DNA of 22,495 nt from an uncultured Planctomycetaceae bacterium (GTDB taxonomy: Bacteria > Planctomycetota > Planctomycetia > Planctomycetales > Planctomycetaceae): positions 1-22,495 of the forward strand of contig CALFYU010000479.1 in assembly GCA_937952455.1 (NCBI GenBank), in the 5' to 3' direction. Position 1 is the stretch's first letter. Each line of letters begins with the position of its first letter. Below are positions 7,523 to 15,271 of the stretch, piece by piece. The notes beneath the pieces were generated by a model. It worked only from the letters and a program-made list of their open reading frames with translations. It had not been told where the DNA came from and searched no databases. The position numbers were made by a program, and so were the translations under genes.

Positions 7523-9751
7523 TTAGAATTCCATCCGGAACGTACGGGTGACGTACTCGGCCAGGCGTTGGGCGAGAGAGCGGGGGGCGACGCGGACGCT
7601 GGCTTCGCCGGAACTGCCGGCCAGGATCCGCTGGGGTGAGTCCGTGAATTCGACACGGGCCAAGTAGATAGTCTCCAGCGGCTGTGCGCCGCCGGGTTCT
7701 TGTTCGCGTACGGGAATTTCGACCTGTTTTGCCAACAGTGGGGGCAACACGTCGGTGTCGGCTTCGGCGACTTCGGCGATCGTTCCGGAAATCAGATGGT
7801 CTCTCAGCGAACCGAAAAACAGTCTGGCGCTTTGCCCGGGCTGCACAAAGGGGGCGTCGTTGCGATCAATCAGCAGCATGGCTTCCCCCCGGTCGGGATC
7901 GCCGACGGTACAGATCTGCGTTCCCGCTTCGAGATAGCAGCCGAGATTCCTCCTATCGTGTAAGCTCCCGCTCCAAGTCGGCAAATCGTCTTTGTCAACG
8001 GACTCTGGTTCGTTGTGCGCGGCGATCACGATGCCGTCCCGCGGCGCGGTGATGGTCAATGAAGTTAAGTCATTGCGGCGCTGCCCGAGTTGTTCGCGCA
8101 GATCATTGATGCGCTCGGCGACGGCCGGCATTTGCAGTTCCACGTCCGGTTCGCTGATACGCCGCTTGCGGAGATTTTCCAGCCGCCGCTTTTGTTCGTT
8201 CAGCATCCCCTCCAGCGAGGCGACATCGCGCCGAATTTCGGGGTTATCCAACTCGGCCAACACATCTCCTTGCCGTACGGTCGTACCTTCCGGGACGATC
8301 GATGTCAGTTCGCCTGCCACTGTGACATAGACACGGCGCGCATCGCGGGCTTCGAGCAGGGCCGGTGCGGAAATCGTGCGGGGCAGCGGGACGAACAGCA
8401 CAACACCACCGAGGGCGACGGCGATTGTTAAACGAAAAATAAACCGGAGCCAGTGCACGTGTCCTCCCGCCATCATTGAACCAAATAGTCGCAGCGACCG
8501 CCATGTGGGTACAAGCACCGCAGCGAAAACGGTGACGACTGCCAGAATCTGCGGAAGTATTTCAAGCTGGTAGGGCTGTAGCAGCTTGTAATAGAACCAC
8601 ACGATCGCGGCCAGTATGAATAATTTGTACGCGATGCTGGCTACCGCATAGGCGACGAGCCACCCCTGTCTCTGCGGCGTGCCGAGATCCGTCCCGGGCA
8701 GTTCCACACCGAGAAAACACTTCGCGAGCATGCTACGGAGAGCTTCGCCGGCGCGCTGCTGCAGGTTGGGTACATTGGCCAAGTCAGAAAGAATGTAATA
8801 TCCGTCATAGCGAAGCAGCGGATTTCCATTAAAGAGCAGCGTTGCGACCGAACAGACGAAAATCTGATTCAGGCACAGCGCATTGAACAGGCCCGGACGA
8901 CTGAACCACCAACCGAAGACGCATAGGGCCGCGATCACGACCTCCACGAACATGCCCGCGGCACTGATTAGAATCCGTTCGCGGCGGGAGCGCAACATCC
9001 ATGCATCTGTTACGTTGCAGTAGAGGCAAGGGGTGAACACCAGCAGCATGAACCCCATCTCATGGCACTGCGCACCAAAGCGACGGCAGGTGAGGGCATG
9101 GCCGAGTTCGTGCAGGACCTTGGCGACCGCCACGGCACCCATCAGGTACAAGAGGTTTGTCGCGGAGAAAAACGCATGAAAGTCCGGCAGACGGGATATG
9201 AGAGTGCGGGACTGCACGGCCAATAGTAATAGGGCCGCGAGCACCAGAGTTCCGCAGGCGGCGAGAAACTCGCGCGAGAACATCCACCTGCAGCGAGGCG
9301 ACAGCCAGTCCAAAAGGGCGGTCGGATCGAAACCGGGAAATCGAATCGCCAGTATATTGGACCAGACGCCGCGGCGTGCGGTGGAACGCGCGCGCTGACG
9401 ACGACTTAATAATCGCGCAGCTTCGCCGGGTGCTTCAGTCGAGATGAGGCTGTTGTCTTGCAGATAGGTCAAGAACAACTGCAACTGCGTGGTCGTGAGC
9501 CGAGCGGAGGGGAACTCTCCTAGGAAATCCTGCCGAATTTCTTCGAGCGCGTGAAGGCCATCCAACCGCTGGAGCACGAAGTATTCATCGCGCCGAAAGT
9601 GGTAGTAGCGTAGGGCAATCGGGTCCTTGACGACCCACCGCGCTGCGGCGCCGGCCCCCATCTGTTGCACGATGAGGTCATCGCGGACCCGCAGCGGCAA
9701 AATGCGGGGTGTGGCATGCAAGGAGCGTTCAACTGGGGTGAGCGAGACCAT
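7523..9751 (-). CDS. PqqD-like / M50 zinc metalloprotease / HlyD adaptor fusion protein
   Basis: From the ATG at 9751 the product is 742 residues with three parts. Residues about 20-100 resemble a PqqD-like winged helix (YFVLQRLDGLHALEEIRQDF, then LFLTYLQDNSLI). Residues about 160-460 are a polytopic M50/site-2-protease-like membrane domain with the zinc motif HELGH at 214-218 and the third-ligand motif NPLLRYDGYY from residue 310; roughly seven hydrophobic segments are present. Residues about 470-735 are a HlyD-type periplasmic adaptor with two lipoyl-like half-motifs (VYVTVAGELTSIVPEGTTVRQG and LTITAPRDGIVIAAHN) separated by a coiled-coil hairpin. Such proteins are commonly annotated 'putative peptide zinc metalloprotease'. 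It starts 4 nt after the stop of the upstream HlyD gene, so it is the last gene of a three-gene operon. Its likely role is an inner-membrane component that handles, and perhaps cleaves, an exported peptide or protein. The longer frame upstream to 9955 overlaps the previous gene and is rejected. Confidence 0.9.
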   Translation of the reverse strand: MVSLTPVERSLHATPRILPLRVRDDLIVQQMGAGAAARWVVKDPIALRYYHFRRDEYFVLQRLDGLHALEEIRQDFLGEFPSARLTTTQLQLFLTYLQDNSLISTEAPGEAARLLSRRQRARSTARRGVWSNILAIRFPGFDPTALLDWLSPRCRWMFSREFLAACGTLVLAALLLLAVQSRTLISRLPDFHAFFSATNLLYLMGAVAVAKVLHELGHALTCRRFGAQCHEMGFMLLVFTPCLYCNVTDAWMLRSRRERILISAAGMFVEVVIAALCVFGWWFSRPGLFNALCLNQIFVCSVATLLFNGNPLLRYDGYYILSDLANVPNLQQRAGEALRSMLAKCFLGVELPGTDLGTPQRQGWLVAYAVASIAYKLFILAAIVWFYYKLLQPYQLEILPQILAVVTVFAAVLVPTWRSLRLFGSMMAGGHVHWLRFIFRLTIAVALGGVVLFVPLPRTISAPALLEARDARRVYVTVAGELTSIVPEGTTVRQGDVLAELDNPEIRRDVASLEGMLNEQKRRLENLRKRRISEPDVELQMPAVAERINDLREQLGQRRNDLTSLTITAPRDGIVIAAHNEPESVDKDDLPTWSGSLHDRRNLGCYLEAGTQICTVGDPDRGEAMLLIDRNDAPFVQPGQSARLFFGSLRDHLISGTIAEVAEADTDVLPPLLAKQVEIPVREQEPGGAQPLETIYLARVEFTDSPQRILAGSSGEASVRVAPRSLAQRLAEYVTRTFRMEF

Positions 9752-9755
9752 GTTG

Positions 9756-10661
9756 TCACTTTCCCGTCGGCTGCGTATCGGCCGGCACTGCGGGCAGCAC
9801 CGACATCGCTGCGGTGAGCCCCGGGCGCAATGTGAGCTGGGGATTTTCGATCTCCGCCCATATGCGGACTTGCCCGTTGAAGCGATTGACCTCCGGGCTG
9901 ACGAAGACCAGTTTACCAGTGAACGACAGCGGTTGTTCGCCCGGTTGCTCGACACGCAGAGTGACGGGTCGTCCGGCGAGTTGACGGTTCATGACCCGCG
10001 CGTCGGCGAAACCTTCGGCGCGGAGGCGATCGATGCGGACGATGCGGAGGACCGTCTCGCCCGGTTGGACCCATTCGCCGGGACCTTTGCTGACCTGCAC
10101 GACGACGGCGGAAATCGGCGCCACGATCCCGCGGCGGCGTACGACCTCCTCGGCGAGTTTCAACTCCTGTTGTTTCACGCGGGCTTCAATCCCCGCTTCT
10201 TTTTGGTCGCGCCGTGCTTGTTCAATCTCCAGCGTCGCTTTTTCGGTGGTCAGCCGCAGACGGTCCAGCTCGGTCTGTGAAACGGCCTTGCTAAATTTCT
10301 CGACCGACTCTTGAGCGCGTTTCAACTCGGCCTGGGTGACTGCCTCGGCCTTTTGGGCAAAGCGAATTTGTACGTCATTGGAGGCGTGTTCCTGTGCCAA
10401 TTCAAGTTCGACTTGCACCCGGTCCCGTTCGAGCGTGGCCAATTTGTCGTCGAGACTTCCCACCACTTGTCCCGCTTCAACAATGTCCCCTTCGCGCACG
10501 TCGAGCGTCGCCAAGACACCGGCTTCCCGAGCGGGGACGTCCGCCTTTTCCAGGACGGTGACGAGCACCGAATCGATTTTGATCTGTTGGGGTTCACCAG
10601 CCGGGGCGGATTGTGCCAACACAAGCCAGCCGCCGGCGAGGAGAATCATGATTTGTCGCAT
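9756..10661 (-). CDS. HlyD/RND-type periplasmic adaptor (membrane fusion protein)
   Basis: A complete 301-residue membrane fusion protein. It has an N-terminal signal peptide (MRQIMILLAGGWLVLAQSAPA, cleavage near residue 21), the first lipoyl half (AGVLATLDVREGDIVEAGQVVG, about 46-68), a long alpha-helical hairpin (about 75-180, rich in Glu, Gln, Arg and Lys), the second lipoyl half (GIVAPISAVVVQVSKGPGEWVQPGE, about 183-207), and a beta-barrel/membrane-proximal part ending in LRPGLTAAMSV. It should be a periplasmic subunit bridging an inner-membrane partner to a TolC channel. It is the middle gene of the operon: 39 nt after the GAF-HlyD gene and 4 nt before the M50-HlyD gene. A G-run (GTGGGGG) upstream of the start is a weak candidate ribosome-binding site. 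No ABC or RND pump gene is adjacent, which is unusual for this family. Confidence 0.92.
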   Translation of the reverse strand: MRQIMILLAGGWLVLAQSAPAGEPQQIKIDSVLVTVLEKADVPAREAGVLATLDVREGDIVEAGQVVGSLDDKLATLERDRVQVELELAQEHASNDVQIRFAQKAEAVTQAELKRAQESVEKFSKAVSQTELDRLRLTTEKATLEIEQARRDQKEAGIEARVKQQELKLAEEVVRRRGIVAPISAVVVQVSKGPGEWVQPGETVLRIVRIDRLRAEGFADARVMNRQLAGRPVTLRVEQPGEQPLSFTGKLVFVSPEVNRFNGQVRIWAEIENPQLTLRPGLTAAMSVLPAVPADTQPTGK

Positions 10662-10700
10662 GTGATGCTCTAGCCCCCACTAGTCGGTAATGCCGGACGG

Positions 10701-12725
10701 TCAGAATAACAGCCAACGCTGAACGGCGGCGTATAGGTCGTGCAGCCAGACGTAGGCGAGCGACCGCTGGCCGGCCGCGATCTTTGCCCGGACGCGCGCG
10801 CCGGGACGGAGCGGGATCTGCTGATCGGGGTCGATTGTGATCGTGACCGCCATGCCTGCCTCGTCCCATTCGTCGAAACTGGTCGACAGACTGGTTGATT
10901 CGAGTTTTCCCGCATAGGTTTTGCCCGGATCCGATTCGAGCAGAAACGTCACGGCCAATTCAGCCCCCAAATCGCGTTGCGCCTCGATGAGATATCCGAC
11001 ATCCTCTTCCGAAATATGCAGTTCGACGTGCCATGGTCCGCCTAAGTCCGCGACAGTCAACAGCGCTTGACCCTGCCGTACCGGGCGTGATTGTAGTAAC
11101 TCGTCGGCGTTCCAGGTGAGTATGCGTCCATCAATCGGGCTGCGAATTTCTAGCCGTGCTTGTTGCGCCTGCAGGATTTCGTATTGTTTTTCGAGACTCG
11201 CGATTTTCTCGCGAAGTTCCTGTTCTTCGGCTGTTAATTCTTCGTATCGCTGGTTGGCCTCGGGTTGGGAGCGATCGATGCCGAGATAGGCGGCGCGTAC
11301 CGACGTTAAGCGGGCGCGGGCCGTTTGCAGTTCGCCCCCCACCTGTTTGAGCTCGAACTCAAGCTGCGAGTTGCTCATCGAGACCAGCATGTCTCCGGCG
11401 GCACAGTCTTCGCCGTGGTTGACGTGCAATTTCTCGACAACACCGTCCGAGACAGCGAATATCTGTTGTTCGTTTTGCGGCTCGAGTTCCCCAAATCCGG
11501 ACACGCTGAACGGCGTTGGCAGCATCCCCAGTAACGTCAGCCCGATGAGAGTGATTGCCGTCCACGCCAGTCGTCTTCGCCACGGGTGAGACGCCGTAAA
11601 TGTTTTCGCTTGCCGTCGTCGCAACAACCAACCGGTCAGCGGTAACGAGCGTAGTAGAACGGCGCGTGCCAAGGCCGACTCGCAGACGCCCGCCACGCGC
11701 CGGACCCGTTTTCTCGCGGCGTCGTTCAAGTGGTGTCCCCGCTTCCATTCGACGACCAGCGCGGCGAACGGGGCCACGGCGACGGTGGTCTCCTTTGCGT
11801 TTTCGCGCGGGGGGAAGAGGGGGATCACGGCGAGTTGCCGCACCTGGGCTTCATTCAAATAGTCCTGCAGCGGCCGCTCGATTTGCGGAGGTAACGACTC
11901 GCCGGAGTCGCGATACCACAGCGGTTCCATCGTGGCAATGGCGGCGTCGGCCAGGGATTCCAACCGGCGTACCGTCTGTGAGCGGGTGTCGATCTGATCC
12001 ACGCCGGAAACGCTCAGTATGCGACAGCGGCCACCGCGGCGATCGAGCACGCCCACACGGTCGCAACCCAACAACCGCCGGCTGCCGTTGGTGATGGCGT
12101 AAGCGGTCTCGTCGACCGATAGGCCGTGATGCACGTCCAGCGACAAGCGGTAGAGTTCCTGCCAGCGTTCCTCGCTGCCGCGAAGTTCCCGCAACTCGGC
12201 GTGTCGATGATAGTCGCCGGCAACATCGCGGACCGCGGCGAGAAACCGCAAATACCCCTGTTCGGCGGACGGAGACATCGCGCGGCGGAGCACCAGTTCG
12301 ACAACGAATTTCGTCGTGTCGTCTGCCCGAATGGGACACAGCAACAACAGAAAATCCTGGGCAATTGTATCTCCGGAGGCGACCGACTGTTCGACGGAAT
12401 GCCGGTTGCATGTCGGCTGGTCCGCACGCACGGCGGCGGCCAGTTTTTCGGCATGCGCTTCTTCGGAACGAAGATCTCGCGATAGCGCCGGCGGCAGATT
12501 TACTTCGCGGAGCGTCTTAAAAAAACCGGAGTCCTCATCTCGATACCAGACCGCTCCACCAACCGCGGCGGTGGCTTGAATACAGTTCTCTAAAACGGTG
12601 CCGTAAAACGCGTCGGCGGCGTCGCCGCGCTCGGCAGCCCGCGCAATGCCGGCGATCAACTCGTGAATCTCGCGCAACGCCGTCGATTCGGCGTCGGATT
12701 CGGTTTGATCGCCTATGGAGCTCAT
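10701..12725 (-). CDS. GAF-GAF-TM-HlyD sensor/adaptor protein
   Basis: A complete 674-residue protein. Residues about 15-170 and 185-355 look like two GAF-type sensory domains (FYGTVLENCIQATAAVGGAVWYRDED; LSLDVHHGLSVDETAYAITNGSRRLLGCDRVGVL). A basic stretch and one transmembrane helix follow (about 386-405, LAWTAITLIGLTLLGMLP). Residues about 420-655 form a HlyD-type adaptor: lipoyl half QIFAVSDGVVEKLHVNHGEDC, a coiled-coil hairpin about 450-525, second half LEIRSPIDGRILTWNADELL, then a beta-barrel ending LRPGARVRAKIA. The predicted topology puts the GAF domains in the cytoplasm and the adaptor in the periplasm. It is the first gene of the operon with the HlyD and M50-HlyD genes and is divergent from the TolC gene. 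The GAF ligand cannot be read from the sequence. The role of the GAF domains, probably gating or assembly in response to a cytoplasmic signal, is inference. Confidence 0.88.
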   Translation of the reverse strand: MSSIGDQTESDAESTALREIHELIAGIARAAERGDAADAFYGTVLENCIQATAAVGGAVWYRDEDSGFFKTLREVNLPPALSRDLRSEEAHAEKLAAAVRADQPTCNRHSVEQSVASGDTIAQDFLLLLCPIRADDTTKFVVELVLRRAMSPSAEQGYLRFLAAVRDVAGDYHRHAELRELRGSEERWQELYRLSLDVHHGLSVDETAYAITNGSRRLLGCDRVGVLDRRGGRCRILSVSGVDQIDTRSQTVRRLESLADAAIATMEPLWYRDSGESLPPQIERPLQDYLNEAQVRQLAVIPLFPPRENAKETTVAVAPFAALVVEWKRGHHLNDAARKRVRRVAGVCESALARAVLLRSLPLTGWLLRRRQAKTFTASHPWRRRLAWTAITLIGLTLLGMLPTPFSVSGFGELEPQNEQQIFAVSDGVVEKLHVNHGEDCAAGDMLVSMSNSQLEFELKQVGGELQTARARLTSVRAAYLGIDRSQPEANQRYEELTAEEQELREKIASLEKQYEILQAQQARLEIRSPIDGRILTWNADELLQSRPVRQGQALLTVADLGGPWHVELHISEEDVGYLIEAQRDLGAELAVTFLLESDPGKTYAGKLESTSLSTSFDEWDEAGMAVTITIDPDQQIPLRPGARVRAKIAAGQRSLAYVWLHDLYAAVQRWLLF

Positions 12726-13108
12726 GAGATTCTCGGAAACCGAAACGTGGCGGCGACGCGTCTATAGACAATGAAAATGCAATTACGTGTGGGTGAGCAC
12801 GCACCGAAATCGCTCAGTCAACGTCGGACGTTTGCGAGACGGAAGGGGGCGCGGACACGTGAATTCATTTTAAGGCGGCGGGCGACCACTGTCTGCGCAG
12901 CTTGGTGGCAGAAGGTTGCGTTCGGTGGTGACTAATCGCAGACAAAATCCCCGGGGGGATCTGGGATGATTGCGTGACTCTCGGCGATTTTCCGGTTTGT
13001 GTCGAACATAACGGTCATGCCGGTGGTAACAATTGCCGATAGGACTTAGTAGCGCGCAATCACCGCGCCGGAATCGTCGATCTCAAATCTTCGCGTGGGC
13101 GAGAGAAC
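12726..13108. promoter_or_regulatory. Divergent intergenic region between the adaptor operon and the TolC gene
   Basis: This 383-bp stretch separates the minus-strand adaptor operon from the plus-strand TolC gene and must hold both promoters. I see no convincing gene in it. Weak candidates: a TATAGA hexamer on the minus strand at 12761-12766, about 36 nt before the GAF-HlyD start and without a good -35 at proper spacing, and a short inverted repeat ATCCCC-GG-GGGGAT at 12947-12960 near the middle, which could be an operator or chance in GC-rich DNA. No rho-independent terminator is expected or seen here. Confidence 0.4.
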
Positions 13109-15271
13109 TTGGTGCTTCAGACACATTCACCTGCGATTCGAGCAGCATGGCTGGCGATTCCGTTGCTTGCGGTCGTCCTTGTCATGGGCTGCAGCAGCAC
13201 GGACTCATATGTGCCGTTCGCGCCTGATCTGAGTGCCTATCGCCCCGTGTCGACGGAGATCGAATCCCCGCTGACGGACGAAGGACAAAGTCTCGATGCC
13301 GCGACGACGCCCGCGCCGTTGACAGTTGAGGATGTCGAAATTGGGGAGTTCACAGATCTTACGCTGGAACAAACGATCAAAACGGCGCTGTCTAACAGTC
13401 GCGTGTTGCGAGACCTCGGCGGGCGGCTATTGGATGCTCCGCAAGTTGTGGCGACCACGTACGACCCGGCGATCACCGAGACAGATCCACGGTTCGGTGT
13501 GGAAGGGGCCTTGAGCGCCTTTGACACGAATTTTTATGCCAACGGTTTCAATCAAAAGAACGACCGCGCTGTCAACAACGCGGTGACGGCCTTTGGAACA
13601 CAGCTTTTGGAACAAGATGCCGCATTCATGCAGGTTGGACTCGATCGCCGGGCGGTCACGGGGGCCGAACTGGGCATCCGGCAGATCACCGGCTACGACG
13701 CCAACAACGCGCCGGGCAACCGCTTTCCCAGTGCCTGGGATACGCGGATTGAGGCCAACGTGCGTCAGCCGTTGTTGTTAGGTTTCGGGGCAGAATTTAA
13801 CCGGATCGCGGGGCCGCAGTTTCCCGCTGGGGCGGGCGAATTGGCCACGCTGCCGCGGTTGCCGTACGGATCGCAGTTCAACGGCGTGCTGCTGGCGCGG
13901 ATCAATACCGACGTCAGTCTCGCCGATTTTGAGGAGAGCGTGATCAAGTTCGTCAGCAACGTCGAGAACGCCTATTGGGACCTGTATTTTGCCTACCGCA
14001 ATCTGCACGCACGCATCGAAGCCCGCGACGCCGCCCTACAAACCTGGCGGAGGGTAAAGGCACTCAATCTCGCCGGACGCGTTGGGGGTGAAGAGGAAAA
14101 CGAAGCGCAGGCGCAGGAACAATATTATCGCTTCGAAGAGGCGGTTCAGGATGCCCTCTCCGGCCGTCTGGTGGAAGGGACGCGGGATAACAACGGCAGC
14201 CGGGCGGGCACGTTTCGTGGATTGGACGGGATTCAAGTCGCCGAACGGCGATTGCGGCTGTTGATGGGCTTGCCGCTGACCGACGGGAGGTTGTTGCGTC
14301 CGGTTGATGAGCCGCCGGTGGCCGAAGTCGTCTTTGATTGGGATACCATCAAGGCCGAAGCCCTTTCCCGGCGGGTGGAATTGCGGCGGCAACGCTGGCA
14401 AGTCAAACGCCGCACCCTGGAACTACAGGCGACTTCAAAGTTCCTGTTGCCCCGGTTGGATGCCACGGGAACCTACCGCTGGCGTGGATTTGGCAAGGAC
14501 CTGTTCAACCAACACGCCGACGTAAACGGGCAGTTTAACAATGCTTGGCAGAATTTAACTGACGGCAACTTCCAGGAATGGGAATTGGGAGTCGAATTTG
14601 CCGTGCCGTTGGGACATCGACGTGCCCACGCGGCGGTCAAGAATGCCGAATTTGCCTTAGCACGCGAGCGGGCGATTCTTCGCGAGCAGGAACGGGAAGT
14701 CGTCTACGACCTGAGCAACAGCGTCGGCGAGGTCAAACGGTCATTAGCGGCGGTCAATTCGACGTTCAATCGCCGTCTGGCGGCCAAGCGTGAATATGAA
14801 GTCCTGCAGGACAAGTTTGAAAACGAAAACATCACCGATCTGGACCGCGTTCTCGATGCACAGCGACGGTTTGCCGAAGCGGATAGCGCCCATTACCAGG
14901 CGCGGGTCGAGTATGCATTGGGGCTAAAGAACCTGTTCTACGCCGAAGGAACTTTGCTGGAGCAGAATCAGATTTACCTCTCCGAAGGTCCTTGGCCCGA
15001 AGCGGCGTATTGCGATGCTGACGAACGGGCAAAGTCTCGGTTCCACAACCTTGAGCATTTGCAAAAGACCTATTCGTCTCCCGTGATCAGCAACGGGCCT
15101 TATGGGCAGATCAGCCGGCATGCCGAAATGCCGGCGGGAGTTTGTGAACCGGTGACAACCGAGCCGGCTGTGGTTCCGCCCAGTCCTGATGATGCGATCG
15201 ATTCGGACGTGCTCTTCGAGGAATTTGACGACGCGAGCGAAGAACCGGCGGGTACCTACGAAGTCAATTAG
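13109..15271 (+). CDS. TolC-like outer membrane efflux/export channel protein
   Basis: A 720-residue outer-membrane factor of the TolC/OEP family. The N-terminus carries a lipoprotein-like signal (AIPLLAVVLVMG then Cys28), as in many OprM-type factors. Two coiled-coil OEP repeats are visible: about 80-400 (LTLEQTIKTALSNSRVLRD ... VSNVENAYWDLYFAYRNLHARIEARDAAL) and about 415-620 (WELGVEFAVPLGHRRAHAAVKNAEFALARERAILREQEREVVYDL ... ITDLDRVLDAQRRFAEADSAHYQARVEYALGLKNLFYAEGTLL). It is well above the usual 430-490 residues because of a long insert in the first half and a roughly 90-residue acidic, Pro-rich C-terminal tail. The start is TTG at 13109 or the adjacent GTG at 13112 after a weak GAGAGA. 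It lies divergent to three HlyD-type genes, its natural partners, and its stop overlaps that of the SecA-like gene by 4 bp. Confidence 0.92.
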   Translation: MVLQTHSPAIRAAWLAIPLLAVVLVMGCSSTDSYVPFAPDLSAYRPVSTEIESPLTDEGQSLDAATTPAPLTVEDVEIGEFTDLTLEQTIKTALSNSRVLRDLGGRLLDAPQVVATTYDPAITETDPRFGVEGALSAFDTNFYANGFNQKNDRAVNNAVTAFGTQLLEQDAAFMQVGLDRRAVTGAELGIRQITGYDANNAPGNRFPSAWDTRIEANVRQPLLLGFGAEFNRIAGPQFPAGAGELATLPRLPYGSQFNGVLLARINTDVSLADFEESVIKFVSNVENAYWDLYFAYRNLHARIEARDAALQTWRRVKALNLAGRVGGEEENEAQAQEQYYRFEEAVQDALSGRLVEGTRDNNGSRAGTFRGLDGIQVAERRLRLLMGLPLTDGRLLRPVDEPPVAEVVFDWDTIKAEALSRRVELRRQRWQVKRRTLELQATSKFLLPRLDATGTYRWRGFGKDLFNQHADVNGQFNNAWQNLTDGNFQEWELGVEFAVPLGHRRAHAAVKNAEFALARERAILREQEREVVYDLSNSVGEVKRSLAAVNSTFNRRLAAKREYEVLQDKFENENITDLDRVLDAQRRFAEADSAHYQARVEYALGLKNLFYAEGTLLEQNQIYLSEGPWPEAAYCDADERAKSRFHNLEHLQKTYSSPVISNGPYGQISRHAEMPAGVCEPVTTEPAVVPPSPDDAIDSDVLFEEFDDASEEPAGTYEVN

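Noticed and set aside
9752..9955. 68-codon N-terminal extension of the M50-HlyD gene
   Set aside because: It overlaps the end of the upstream HlyD gene, is Arg/Ser/Cys-rich in the manner of an out-of-frame reading, and a start 4 nt after the upstream stop fits better.
9627..10280. 217-codon plus-strand frame opposite the HlyD gene
   Set aside because: Antisense to a clear signal peptide-lipoyl-coiled coil protein; its own sequence resembles no family.
7523..12725. RiPP biosynthesis cluster suggested by the PqqD-like domain
   Set aside because: No radical SAM, YcaO, lanthipeptide or precursor gene is visible nearby; only an export or processing role is supported.
12761..12789. Sigma-70-like promoter for the adaptor operon
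   Set aside because: A TATAGA hexamer is present, but the only TTGCAT is 10 nt away, too close; kept only as a weak note in the intergenic entry.
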